NCBI GenBank assembly: GCA_950106755.1
Contig: OX467083.1
Location: 39,880,555 to 39,944,554, forward strand
Direction of reading: 5' to 3'
Length of the DNA: 64,000 nucleotides
DNA from: Climacium dendroides
Taxonomy: Eukaryota > Streptophyta > Bryopsida > Hypnales > Climaciaceae
Below, one piece after another: positions 39,351-50,590 of the stretch (positions are counted from its first letter, which is position 1; every line of letters starts with the position of its first letter). The notes beneath the pieces are model-generated. The model made no database searches, was not told the origin of the DNA, and saw only the letters and a list, made by a program, of their open reading frames with translations. The position numbers and the translations under genes are program-made.

Positions 39351-39356
39351 TATAAA
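39351..39356 (+). promoter_or_regulatory. TATA box of the dioxygenase gene
   Basis: TATAAA follows a GC-rich stretch at the left of a CpG-rich island and is the best match to a core promoter upstream of the gene. Transcription would start around 39380-39390, giving a leader of about 800 bases. The prediction is from sequence context only. Confidence 0.5.
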
Positions 39357-39384
39357 TGCGTCTCCTCCTCTCACGCCAGTCATG

Positions 39385-40183
39385 GAACTTATATCCTCCA
39401 TTCCAGTCCTGGCCAGTCAATTCGTTGCATTTCCACACAACACGCAGCAGTCCTCATCAATTCATGTCCACGTTCCTCTAGTTCCGGGGCGCATTCATCA
39501 GTTCCCCAGTCGGAGCGAGAGAGGAGATTGCACTGATTTCGAGCGAGTGGTGGTGGGAGACGGGGAGTGTGCATGGGATGCATGTGGATGACTGCTGCTG
39601 CCGGCGCCCGTGGGATGCAGCAACAGTGAACGTGGAGTTGGGGGCGCCAGCATTGCGGGAACAGCGTGCCTGGGTGGGCGAGCTGCTGCTGCTGCTGCAG
39701 CTGTGGCATCCACGACAGCTGAACGGGTCTTGGTCGGCCTTGATACCACTCGCCGAGTGCGGGCTGTCCCACTCGCGGCCTATGAGCTTCCGGAGTTTGT
39801 TGAGTGGCCGGTTCACGCTACGACGCCATAATTCAGCACTAACTGGTGCCACGTCGGGTTCGATCGCGAGCTCTGCTGTTGTTGGGTCGCGTGGAGTGAG
39901 AGTCTGCACGTACGCACGCACGCACGCAAGCTTGTTGTTGTCGTTGCTGGTTGGAGAGGGACTGGAGAGGTAGCGAAGAGGTAGCTAGTGTTTGACACAA
40001 TGGAGATAGAGAGCGCGACAAGGATTGTTAGGTAACATTGTTCGGAAATATCTTATTTCATGTTTTGGGAGAGATCGAATTCTGTGTTTTAGGTTCGTGT
40101 GGGTGGGGTTTAATCGCGGAAGGTGGGAATTAGGGAAAGGCGTGAGAGGTTTGTGAGCAAGATTCGGATTGGTGTGGTCCCGA
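39385..40183 (+). promoter_or_regulatory. Long GC-rich 5' leader with upstream ATGs and possible short intron
   Basis: Between the TATA box and the start codon lies GC-rich DNA with several upstream ATGs and a long upstream frame (39569-39973). A (GCT)n run lies at 39680-39700 and a (CGCA)n-like run near 39912-39927. A GT-AG segment 40032-40092 (GTAAC ... TTTTAG, 61 bases) could be a leader intron. Upstream frames in such a leader would be expected to lower translation. Whether all of this is transcribed is inference. Confidence 0.4.
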
Positions 40184-42062
40184 ATGGCGGCCCACCGACT
40201 CTCGTCCCCCCTTAACAATTCCACGGATCTGACGGCGGTGCTCGCGAACGCGAACTCCACGCTCCGAAACGCCAGCCTGCTCAAGGCGCTGCTGCAAAAC
40301 TCCTCCCCGCTGCCTTCCATGTTCGTGGACCACGGGGAGCATCACCGGCCCACGCTGGAACCCGCTAGTAGCAGCGCTGGCGACGACCAAATCCCCGTAG
40401 TGGACCTGGCGCCCCTGCGCTCGCCCGGCGACCCGGCCGCGCGAGCCGCGCTCGTGTCCTCCATTGCGGACGCGTGCGAGCGCTTCGGCTTCTTCCAGGT
40501 GCTCAACCACGGTGTCGATCAGGCGCTGATCGAGCGCTGCGAGCGGGAGGCGCATGAGATGTTCGAGCTGCCGCTGGAAGTCAAGGAGCGCGTGCATCGC
40601 CCGCCAGGAACCTCATTTGGCTATGGGGCCAATACCTGGGTCAATCAAACCGTCATGCACTGGGCTGAAAGCTTCCACATGCAACTGCACCCCACGTCCA
40701 ATATCCGGGAGTTTTCCGCCAAGCTCTTCTCCGAAGCCGACCCCGCCAAGTTCAGGTACCCCTAATCAAATTCCCCTGTTTTCCCCAATTTCGAGGAGAC
40801 TTCAAACCTCCGTAGCAGGGTGATATATTTTGGGAGAGACCACTTTCAGTAGTTAAACCAGACTCTCCTCAAATCAAACTTCTGTCATCCTTGTGCAATC
40901 ATTCAGAGTCGGCGCTACTATTGACATCAGGGAGCTTCATGTCCATTCATAGATCAGTGGCCATAGATACTCATCCTTCCACCAAAAGGATACTCATTGA
41001 AGGCCCACTAAGAATAGAGGAGTTTCAGGAGTTGGATACGGAGGCGGGGGTTTAAGAAACGATGGGAATTTCTTATGTCGCTCCGATCCTTCTGTTCTGA
41101 TTGTTGTTGTTGTTTTTCGTCTCCGTTGCAGTTCCACGGTGGAAGAGTACATGGCGGAGATTGAGAAACTGGCTCGGGAGCTTCTGGAGCTTCTGACGGA
41201 GGGTCTGGGATTGGAGCGAGACCGGTTCAATCACTACGTGGAGGACGAGCGCATGATGTCGATGCGGTTCAATCTGTACCCGCCATGTCCGCAACCGGAG
41301 CTCGCCATCGGGTTACGCGCGCACACCGACCCGCATCTGCTCACCATTCTGCACCAGGACGAAGTGGCCGGACTGCAGGTGCAGATCGACGACGAGTGGA
41401 TCACCGTCAGGCCCCGACCGGATTGCTTCGTCGTCAATATCGGGGACCTCTTCCAGGTACGCTCCCAATCCCTGTGTTTTCTAGCGCTCTTCGTTTCCAT
41501 TTGGGGTACCACTTTCGAAACCCCCAAGTGCATGAATCGCCGAAAGTGGCCACTTCCATATGCAAAGGAGTGCAAATGAATCATTTGAAGCTTCAAAACG
41601 AGCAACAGAATGTATCAACAGAAACAAACAAACCATACCCTGCTGTGTTGATACCTTCTGTTGCTTGTTTTGAAGCTTTACTGAATGATTCATTTCCACT
41701 CCTCCGCCTATGGAAGTGGACACTCTTGCGCCACCTTGGGCTCTTGCAGGTTGAGATTTTTTCTTCTTTTTTTGTGGGGGATTGTAGGCTAAGCTGTTTT
41801 CAATTGGGTGCAGGTGTTGAGCAACACAAGGTACAAGAGTGTTTTGCACCGAGCAGCTGTGAATGCAACTTCCAAGCGGTTATCGCTGGCCTGCTTTCTG
41901 AACCCGCCTCTTAGTGCGACAGTGCAAGCTCCCCAGGAGCTGATAACAGCCGAGCGGCCTCAGAAGTACCGTCCTTTCACATGGTTGGAGTATCTCTCCA
42001 ACGCTTACAAGTTTCACCCTGCAACTGGTGGTGAGCGACATGAGAGATTCCTTTTGAGATGA
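40184..42062 (+). CDS. 2-oxoglutarate/Fe(II)-dependent dioxygenase, gibberellin-oxidase type
   Basis: Three exons, 40184-40755, 41132-41456 and 41814-42062, join in frame (phase 2, then phase 0) into 381 residues. The first in-frame ATG has good context (ATGGCGGCC). The N-terminal dioxygenase domain starts at IPVVDL (residue 70) with FGFFQVLNHGV. The C-terminal domain has NLYPPC (Tyr240), iron ligands His255, Asp257 (AHTDPHLLTILHQD) and His311 (LHRA), and the 2-oxoglutarate motif Arg321-Leu-Ser323. WAESFHM (160-166), NTRYKSVLHRA and a late FTWLEY segment resemble gibberellin 2- and 20-oxidases, closest to the C20 GA 2-oxidase type. The intron after GDLFQ matches a conserved intron place in that family. 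The enzyme would hydroxylate a gibberellin or ent-kaurenoic-acid-like diterpenoid in the cytosol; moss kaurenoic acid 2-oxidases are of this class. Substrate is inference. Exons are far richer in GC than the flanks. Confidence 0.93.
41522..41745 (+). other. Long imperfect fold-back in intron 2 of the dioxygenase gene
   Basis: Left arm 41546-41620 and right arm 41646-41723 are near-complementary over about 75-78 bases, separated by a 25-base loop. Paired blocks include GAAGCTTCAAAAC / GTTTTGAAGCTT, AAATGAATCATT / AATGATTCATTT, CCACTTCCATA / TATGGAAGTGG and TATCAACA / TGTTGATA. By eye roughly 85-90% of positions pair, with a few bulges. Looser pairing continues outward to about 41522 and 41745. 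It fills most of the 357-base intron. It fits a MIRNA-like or siRNA-producing hairpin, or a fold-back MITE inserted in the intron. Confidence 0.8.
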
Positions 42063-42620
42063 TGCGGCACAAAACGAACTTACTCACAAAAGAGGTTTTC
42101 TTATCTCATGAGAACTCGCATTTCTGCCTCCATCCCACAAAGAGTAAAGAGGATGGAGACCGTGCCAACTGTGGGTACGTTACGTTCTAGAATGATTCGT
42201 GACCCCTAAAACCAATCCAGCTTGAAGGCTCTGCAACAAATGACAGGGACCAAGTGCAAAACCAAATGCAAAACATGATTTGATTTGCCCGAGCCTTGGT
42301 TAAATTAGGTTGAAGCTCATCGGAGATCTTCTACAGTACTTCGCTGGAGGGAGCTTTCACAGAAAACAAAACCAAAACATGTGCAATGGATTCTCCAGAA
42401 TGATCAGAGTCTGTAGCTCAAAACTTCCACCAACTTGGTGGAGTTAAAACATTGTCCCTTTGGAAATTAATAGTTGGGCACATGGCACTATCTAGAGCTT
42501 TTGTACATTTTTGGAGCTACTATGGTGGACTAGCGCTTTGGAATCCTTCTGCTCAAAGCATTGTTGAGGCCTCACTGACTGGAGACAGGCCGGGGTGTAA
42601 TTTAGGCTGTGGATTATGAG

Positions 42621-42641
42621 CAGCAGCAGCAGCAGCAGCAG
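42621..42641 (+). repeat. (CAG)7 microsatellite in the presumed 3' UTR
   Basis: Seven perfect CAG units, about 560 bases after the stop codon of the dioxygenase gene and outside any supported reading frame. Confidence 0.95.
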
Positions 42642-42722
42642 AGGATCCCTTGTAAGATATATTTTCTCAAGTGGGCTGTACATGGGCGGAGAACCATCAG
42701 CTTGGGTTGATCCCATTTTTTG

Positions 42723-42728
42723 AATAAA
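42723..42728 (+). terminator. Candidate poly(A) signal AATAAA
   Basis: Canonical AATAAA about 660 bases after the dioxygenase stop codon, followed by a T-rich stretch. Plant signals are loose, so this marks a plausible rather than proven 3' end. Confidence 0.4.
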
Positions 42729-42759
42729 AGCCATCATTGTCCTCCCTTCTCTTTACAGA

Positions 42760-44420
42760 TCCTGGTGTATCATAACTAATTCTTGGCTTGGCTTTTTGTG
42801 GTCCGATCCTTGAAAGGTTGTTACGTGCTTAATTAACTGTGTTTCTCAACAGGTCGGTTGATTGGTGCTGCACCGAAAGCTAAAGCAGAGAATGAAATGA
42901 GTGCTCTCCTTCCCTGTCTGGAAATTCTCAGTCGGCTGCAGTGAAAAGAAGTCTCGTTTACTGTATAAAACAGGCAATTTCCAGCTTTTGTTGAAGTTTT
43001 GTCACAGAGCCACATCTGTGTTACGTTATGATGGGGTGGGGTTTTTTACAACTTTTGATGACAGACGGATACTCCAAAAAAGGAAATGATAAGGACAGAT
43101 TACTAGAAATTATTACCGGTACTAAAATGTCGATCAAACCTCACTGACATTTTATCATTGAATTCATAAGTTCTCGTAACAACAAAGTGCCATATTTTTC
43201 TTAAAAAAAACTGAAAAATGTAACTATTTTGCTTTAAAAAAAACTGAAAAGTGTAAGCTTGAAGAAAGATATGAAATAGATGTTGAAATTTATTGAATCG
43301 GTAGAAAATAAGGCTAGTATCAAATTATAAAATGGTAAATACCTTATGGAAACTTACATGATTTAGCTTACCAAATCACACCCAAATCATACAGAAAAAC
43401 AAATTTTGGTGTTAAAATTTTAGCGTATCATCTTTTAAAATTAGCAATGACAACAAAAAAAAAAACATCAATTTTGTATTCTAAATACAAAAGAATTTTG
43501 GTGCTAATCCAATTTTTAAAATATTTGTTATTGTTGTGGATAGTGAATGAAATCCGATTCAACATGACTAGAGGTAGTAGAAAGGAGTTTTTGGCTACAA
43601 AGGTGCAATACAAGATCATAGTGCCCTTGGTCCATTTGGATGTCAAAATGTCTATTTTTTTTTGCTTGTAGTAAAATTGAAAGGATTACTAAAAAGTTAC
43701 CAATATGCCAAAGAAGTTGTGACATCCTTTGCTCTTTATGAAACCATTTTGAATCACATTTTGAATTTCTAATCAACCCCCTTGATTGATGTTGGAATCG
43801 CAAATGCTAGTATGTTCCAATTGTTTAGTCTATGACCATAGATGCAAGTGAAAATATAAAAATGAATTCTCTATTTCACATGCAATAACTAAGTTTGGTT
43901 GGACTATTGTGACGTCTAGGAGAACAATCCCCTACTAAAATTTGAGTACTTGCTTCACGACTTGCTTTCAATTCTATTTGCTAGCTAGTCAATAGCTAAG
44001 TAGACTTGGTTATGATTGAGTGTTAACTTGTAAAAATGTTGGTAGACTTGGTTATGATTGAGTATTAATTTGTAAAAATGTTGGTTGACTCTAGGTTGCC
44101 TTCAAAACAACTATTTGATTTTCTCTAGAATGTGCCACCTCCACCATTTGGACAAGTGATGTTTAGATCTACCTTCAACTTCTCTTTGTTTCTTTAAGTA
44201 ATGAGTAATTGGATAGGGTGCACCTTTTAACTTTGTAAGGATGCTGAGATCCAAAAGTGGTCTACAAATGACTTTTTAAATCACTAAAGAAATGAAGAAT
44301 GCACCTATTAGTTTAAAAAAAACAGGTCATTTTTTGCAAAGTACCTTGGCAGTGGTAGGTCTTGCCTTTGTAGCTAGAGGTAACACAATTAACTCCGAAA
44401 GGACAACACCAATTTGTAAA
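42760..44420. other. Intergenic DNA, mostly AT-rich
   Basis: No supported gene. A 42-base unit starting TAGACTTGGTTATGATTGAG is tandemly duplicated at 44001 and 44043. Open frames at 43447-43803 on both strands are low-complexity shadows. Confidence 0.5.
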
Positions 44421-44423
44421 TTT

Positions 44424-44682
44424 TTAATTCAGGAATGGCGGTTGGCCATCGTGGAAATCATCCTCTTGGGTATTGTGTGAATCATTTACTTGAAAGAACC
44501 CAAGAGCTAGAACTCATTGGAGGTCAAACTGTTGTGCAAAACCTCCCCTTTTTTACACAAAATTCCAAAAATGAACATCTGCACTTCTATCCTACTTACA
44601 CAAGAAAGATTCTCTATCATCCATCGTACACTTCCTACACTTCCTAGTGTGCAGTTGTCGATGGCATCCTTCTAGGGTTAAC
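44424..44682 (+). mobile_element. MITE family A, copy 5
   Basis: Interior motifs GTGGAAATCATCCTCTTGGG, CAAACTGTTGTGCAAAACC and CACTTCTATCCTAC match the family. The right end reads TCTAGGGTTAAC. The left terminus is diverged and a short CACTTCCTA duplication is present near 44629-44648. Confidence 0.7.
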
Positions 44683-45121
44683 AAATCATTGCAACAATTG
44701 ACAAACTTATTTTCTGCTTTTGTACAACCAGGTAGCACCTGTGATGGATTCAAAGATTGGGGTACACAATCAACACCCAAGTGTGAGTAAACAATCCACA
44801 CCCAACTGAATTCTTTGGAGTCGCGCACCCAGGCGACTTTTTTGAATCCCAAAGTCCAAAGTGGCCTTAAACCCAGGTATGCAGATTTGGCCACCATGAT
44901 GGACTGTAGTTCCACTTAACACCCTCCAATGCAGCTGCTATTGTGCAGCCAGATGCATAACATTCAGTAGCATGCACTGTCACTGCCACTGCCTTGGTTC
45001 TCCAGGAGATGGTGTGAAATGTTTTCACACCCAAGAGTGCTTCATCAGCAGTTCAGTGAACAGGTGGAGGCTCAATGTGATGAAGAGTGTCTGTGAAGGA
45101 AAGGCAATGGGCATGAAGGCT

Positions 45122-45263
45122 GAGGTAAAGTGCACCTGAAAGTGACACTCTTCGAATTGTGACACCTATCTACATTTGTCCAAGATTTCAAGCATATAAT
45201 CTTGGACAGTTGTAAATAGGTGTCGCAATTAAGAGAGTATCACTTTTAGGTGCACATACCTTG
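45122..45263. other. MIRNA-like or MITE hairpin with 58-base arms
   Basis: Left arm 45130-45187 and right arm 45198-45255 are inverted near-copies separated by a 10-base loop. Both ends read GTGCACCT / AGGTGCAC, and the inner end is CCAAGATT / AATCTTGG. Central blocks (GACACCTAT, AAGTGA) also pair, with roughly ten mismatches. Flanks (AGGTAAA / ATACCTT) extend the pairing a little. It may be a small-RNA precursor or a small fold-back transposon. Confidence 0.6.
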
Positions 45264-47805
45264 CTGAATGTTAAGGGAGCCAACCCATTTCTGGCCACTT
45301 AAGTAATTTTGCATATTTTGGGTGCTTTTTTCTTGAGTGGAGAAATTTTTCCATGTATAGAAATAGAATTGAGAAGGATTCCATATTTTTCAGAATTTTA
45401 TTTCTCAAAACATAATTACTACAAATTTTTTAGTTAAAGATTATGTTCGACATATTCCTGTCATATAGGTCCTCCTATTTCCAACCACGGGTTGGTTGCA
45501 AAATCAACCAAGACTACAACCAATTGTAATGCGCTACGACTACATTGCAACCATTCGTAATGCGCTACGACTGCATTGGAGATTGTGCCATAATTAATCT
45601 CCTGCTTTTTCCTGCTGATTGGAAAGAGTGTAGTCTATATGATGGGAATGAATCCCTCGTCGCAAATGGGTCGGTTCCTTTATGTGCCTTTTCAGTGGAT
45701 GATGTTCCTAGATGGGCTCTCTAAAGCTAACTAAGGACCTCCCTTATATGTTTGTTCAGTGGGCGAAGTGTAATAAGGGTGCTTTGGGAAGAAATGTCAA
45801 TTGCACTTTCATTTGGATCCTGGTGGGTAGAGAGGGATATAATGAGAACTTGACATGTAGTAGATTCTCTTTAGATTGGCTAGTCTCCACCAATGGGATT
45901 GTCTATCAATATCAGTTGAAAATAGAGCTCCTCTTTTTCCATTATCCACCCTTGAAAGACAATTGGTTGAAATAATTTTGTCTTATTGCTTGTATTAGGC
46001 AGAGAGTTGCCTATCGGGCCAACATATAAATCTGCCTTAGATGCCTCCTCTAGAGAATTGGGGATACTCACTTTGTATGAACAAATATTATTAACTTATT
46101 TGATTGTGAGGTGACACATATCAAATAACAAAATTTATCATTTGTATAAAATGAGTTACCAAAATTTTATCAACCACTTCCCAATGGAAATATAAACTAC
46201 ACTAAATAGTGAAATTAGGTTGCTCCACACTAATTTCTCGACATTCTACACTATATAAATATTTACATTTATTGTAGAAGGATGCAATAATGTAGGAACC
46301 ATGTATGTTGCATGGATTGGTGCATTGGTTCATGGTTCGGGTTTAGAGAATTGTTTGTGCCTCCATTTGGATGAAGGCAACCTAATTGTTAAGGCAACCT
46401 AATTTCACTATTTAGTGTATACTTCTAATGCGACTGTTTTTCAACAAGTTCACATCATCATATCATTATATTTCAATCTTTCAACTTTCAACTTTCAACA
46501 TACAGTAAGTTAACAGTCAGCTTACCTTACAAAGGATCTGGAGTACAAAGTACAACTTCGAAGATGAGTTGGAGTTCTTCTTCAGTTCTTCAGCAAAAAT
46601 ATTTGGAGGCCCTCATAGAAGGAATTTTTTTTTTTCAGTTCCACACTTTTATGTATTTTAACAACAGCCAAAATCAAAAGGGCATCAATGGAAATTGTCT
46701 ATGTTTTTTTTTTTAATTTTAAAAAAAATCCGTAGGGTGGATAACTCAGTTTCTTCTGCTACTGTTCCTTTGCACAAATTGCATCGTACCATTATTGCTT
46801 ATCCAAATGAGTCTTTGAGCATAAAATATCAAAAAGCCTAGCTAGCCAGCAGCCAAATGTGGATCCTGGGATTTAGTTCATTTCTTTATTTATTATGTTG
46901 AAGGAAGATTCAAGGATTTCAATTTGAAGCAAAAAAAAGACTGACATTATGCTCCATATAACTCAAGCATTGCAGAATAGAAGTGAAATCTGATTACTCA
47001 GGAATATTGCCCATTTTGGATGCCATGATATGGTACGATTCGCTCTTGTACTTTAAAGTGTAATAAAATGGGGTGTCCAAGTATTAATACCATGTGCACA
47101 TTGCAATTCGCAAGGGTAGGCAAGTACTAAACTTAACCCCATTGGGTCCCATAAATGCGGCCAAGAAGGGGTTGCCACAAGGGAATTTTCTTTTCATGTA
47201 TTTTGGGCAGTCTTTGCTAGAGTGATGCAGTTATTTGCATCTATTTAAATGGATGGAACATGCAAGATGCGGGTGAAATTCATATTATTAATTCAAAAAT
47301 GTACACATGCATATGAAAAAGAAAGAGCAATATTGCTCCAAGAATATGTAGCAATTCAAGGATTTCATTCACTGAAAATGTGGGAGTGTATTGGCTAGTA
47401 TTCCTTCAAAAAGTTGTAGCGCTTTTGAACGAATATTGCTACCACCGTGGTTGTAGTTTGTTGAAAGATGAAATCACGTACTACTTTAGCACGTGGTCTT
47501 TCTAATCTAAAGTTTGCCTAGCCTTTGGTGTAAAACACTTTTGGCTTTGGTTTGGAGTAACAGTAGCTACACCTAATTGCATTGTAATGAATTTATAAAT
47601 TATTATAAAAAATATAGTTCAATCACTTTTGCAAGATACCCTTGTTTTTTGGAGGGTTTTTTTGGCATATTTTGGGTTTTTTAGACAAACAATGAAAAAA
47701 TGATGCAATACAACTCCGTGTGGAGGCAAAAACAACTTTTTATAAAGCTCCAATGCCATAACATTGTATAACCAGGTAATGGTCATAAGATTGTATAAGA
47801 ACATC
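45264..47805. other. Intergenic DNA, no gene recognised
   Basis: Mixed AT-rich sequence. A short direct repeat, TAATGCGCTACGACT(A/G)CATT, lies at 45528 and 45558. The 87-codon frame 45712-45975 has no recognised domain or splice partner. Confidence 0.45.
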
Positions 47806-47809
47806 TTCA

Positions 47810-48188
47810 GAGCATCCTCAATCTATATTTTATGAAAGTATAGCAATGGCAAGTTCCATGAGGGTCCAAAGAACCCTACCTCAGTGCTAACATCTTCTAA
47901 GTTACCTTCACATGCACGACAATTCCTTTTTTGCATAGCATTTTTTGTCTCTTTCTATGCCCTCTAAGTGAGCTAGTAAAACCTATAACATTGTAATCAT
48001 ACCATCCCCAACTAATGACAAAAGGAGTAGAAAGAGCAGTGATTGGAAAGGATAAGGTAGTTTAGGGATCCAAGTACTGTTGTAGAATGAAGGCACTAGA
48101 AAAATGAAACAACAACAAAAAGGGTATATAAACTAATATAACAAGTACTACTGTAGAGCACAATTATTGATACAAGATTGAGGATGCT
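47810..48188. mobile_element. PIF/Harbinger-type MITE (family F), copy 2
   Basis: Ends GAGCATCCTCAATC and GATTGAGGATGCTT are inverted repeats of about 14 bases. The interior is a diverged match to 24881-25219. The TTA target duplication seen around copy 1 is not preserved here. Confidence 0.72.
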
Positions 48189-48264
48189 TTGACCCAATAA
48201 TGGTCCTCCCTATTTGGAGAAGGTATTATCCTTTGCTAGTTACATGGGAGGGATTTATTAGTTA

Positions 48265-48790
48265 ATCCCAAGATTGGGGATGGACGAGGAGCCACATAAG
48301 ACAACTTTGTTCATTGTAGAGGTTCCTTTTTTCAAGGACGCAAAAGGGACCCTTGTCTCATTGGTAAACAACGCCATAGATCCACCCCATGCTAGAGAAA
48401 GTATTAAATTATGCTATTCTAAATATTCCCTCTGTCCTTCCACATCTAAAATAGTATGTGTACCACTAAAAAGCTCTTATTTTTATTGATTTCAGTCGTT
48501 GATTGTTGAGGAAGGAATGTGAGATGGAGGGAATCGATACATGCACACACACATGATTTGAATTCCACATAGCTTGCTCGACGATCAAAATCAATAAACG
48601 GAATGATTTAGTGGTACATGCACTATGTCTGATTTGGAGGTTTTAAGTGGGACAAAAGGAATACTTGCGAAGGATTTATGAGTAAATTCAAAGATTGGGG
48701 TTGGCTGAGGAGCCACATAAGACAATTTTGTTCACTGTAGAGCAAACTACCAAGTAGGACCCTGCCTCATTGGTAAACAATATTGTGGGC
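48265..48790. repeat. Pair of local direct repeats, about 110 bases each
   Basis: A segment containing GAGGAGCCACATAAGACAA, TTTGTTCA(T/C)TGTAGAG and CTCATTGGTAAACAA occurs at about 48266-48375 and again at 48685-48782, in direct orientation. It looks like a local duplication or remains of long terminal segments. No coding sequence lies between them. Confidence 0.65.
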
Positions 48791-49423
48791 GAGTGTGTGG
48801 ATCGGTTTCAAAGAGTTGCCGAGGGCTGGGTCAAATGCCAAGGTTCTCAACTCAGTAGAGTAGAGTACAGTACAGTTGTAGAGTTGTCTCTCTCTGTAGG
48901 TACAAAGCCTAGTACTGCATAAATAGCTTACACTCACACATAATACTCCATAGCCCTGGCACCCACCCACACTCTCTACCACTAAAATTTGCTCCATTGG
49001 TACTTAAAATTTTCAGCAGCTACATGTACATTGGAGAAAATCTTTGAGAAAATTAGATTTTAGTCGATACTGCAACAAACATTAGAATTTGATAGTCAAT
49101 TTGCAACTTCCTCCACATCAGAATTAGCATCTGTTTAGTCAGTTTTGTGTTATAGTACTCCCAATAATCCTTTACAACTTGCAAAATCCTTTCTTTTCTA
49201 TTTTTTTGAATACTACTCACTCTCAAGGCAGCCCAAATTGATACCTGTTTGTCTTGAAGGTAGCATATTGCACTAGATTCCATAAACTTGTTTTGGGATC
49301 ATTGCTCTCTACTATGTACTTGTAATATTTTTAGATTTTTTTAAAATAATATTGAGTTGGAAGATTTATGAGCTAACATCTCTAAGGTAGTAGGTCCATA
49401 AATCGCCCACAAGAAGAGATGGA

Positions 49424-49715
49424 ATTGGATTTCGGGGAGGTGAAGCTTCTTGAAAAAAAATTCAGTAAATTTTTCCTTGAAAGACAAGTGGAATTGGCAT
49501 CTAACCCAATTCGTTTCATATTTTTTGGGGAGCTTTGTAGAATTAGTTATGAAAATTTGAAGGTGAAATGGCATAGGGGTTTGAAATTGCCCACCTCTTC
49601 AAATGTACATTGTTTGTACATTGCTAAAGGCTACAAAAAGCAACATGTACAAATAGTGTACATTTGAGGAGGTGGGTGGTTTTAGAGCATGTGCGCTTTT
49701 AGAACCTTCTACTTT
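49424..49715 (+). repeat. Dispersed repeat family C, copy with hairpin
   Basis: Closely related along its whole length to 55368-55660 and, in its first half, to 22320-22500. Shared blocks include GAATTAGTTATGAAAATTT, TGAAATGGCATAGGG, CTAAAGGCTA and GTGCGCTTTTAGAACCT. The frame 49419-49667 runs through it but is a repeat by-product. Confidence 0.85.
49590..49676. other. Near-perfect hairpin within family C
   Basis: CCCACCTCTTCAAATGTACA with the following TTGTTTGTACATTGC pairs with GCAACATGTACAAATAGTG followed by TACATTTGAGGAGGTGGG. Arms are about 35 bases with a 15-base loop. A matching hairpin occurs in the copy at 55532-55620. Confidence 0.8.
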
Positions 49716-50435
49716 AGACAAAATCATTTGTCTTTCAACAAGAACATTGGCAATTTTCACCATTCATGTGCTATACTAAATAGCGAAAATTAGATTGTCC
49801 TCACAAATTTCTTGACAATTTGCACTATTTAAATATTTACTATTAATGTGCAAGAATGCAATATTTTTCATCAACCCAAAATCATGTACGTGGCATGGTT
49901 GGTGCATTGGTTCACAACCCAATGCAAAATCACATGCACATCTACAAGGACAAGCATTGAATGATGAGGTAACTTTTATAGGTAAGGCAACCTATGGGGA
50001 TATTCCCACGTGGCATTAGGATAGTGAACTTAGTGAAGTTTTGCCACCGTAGTTGGTAGTATATTCCCACTTGCATATTTTGGTAGTCACCAAGCCCATG
50101 TAGTTGGTGATATGACATCAAGATAAGAACATTGTTATGGCTATTAATGAGCATAGCTCTTGTGAATTGATTTTTTTTTTTACATTTTTTACAAGTAATT
50201 TGAGCCAATGTAAATGTTTTTGTCATGTTTCATTTCTTGAATTGGAGGGATCTAGAATACCTTTGGGTTTGCTATAATACAATTTTTAATTTTTAAAGTC
50301 ACCTAATTGGGTGAGCAGTCCATCTGAGTGTAGTGGATGGTTTATTGATGGGGGAATGTGGCAAAGGCTGCAGGATCTGGTACTTTCTATACCTCAGGGT
50401 ATTACTCGGCTGATGGACATGCTTGCTGAGTAGGA

Positions 50436-50559
50436 AGAGGAAATGTCTTCTACAGTAGCTTAGATTTGGAGGAGGAATAGTTGCACTTTTGTAGTGCATG
50501 GAGAGATTCTTCATCATTCATCAGTTGGAAAATGTCCTCGGTGTCGTTTAAGGGTTAGA
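50436..50559 (+). mobile_element. MITE family A, partial copy
   Basis: Right half of the family: GGAAATGTCTTCTACAGTAG, GAATAGTTGCACTTTTG, ATTCATCAGTTGGAAAATGT and the end GTCGTTTAAGGGTTAG. The left half is absent or unrecognisable. Confidence 0.7.
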
Positions 50560-50590
50560 CAACGTTCATGTCTCCAATGTTGTTTGTAAT

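Noticed and set aside
39569..39973. 134-codon frame upstream of the dioxygenase and large overlapping minus-strand frames (39069-39998)
   Set aside because: GC-rich DNA gives long chance frames on both strands. They overlap one another, contain triplet repeats and fit better as leader sequence.
40130..40597. 155-codon minus-strand frame across exon 1 of the dioxygenase
   Set aside because: It is the antisense shadow of a well supported GC-rich exon.
41285..41914. 209-codon frame through exon 2, intron 2 and exon 3 in another frame
   Set aside because: It runs through both splice sites out of the dioxygenase frame, and its middle is the intronic fold-back.
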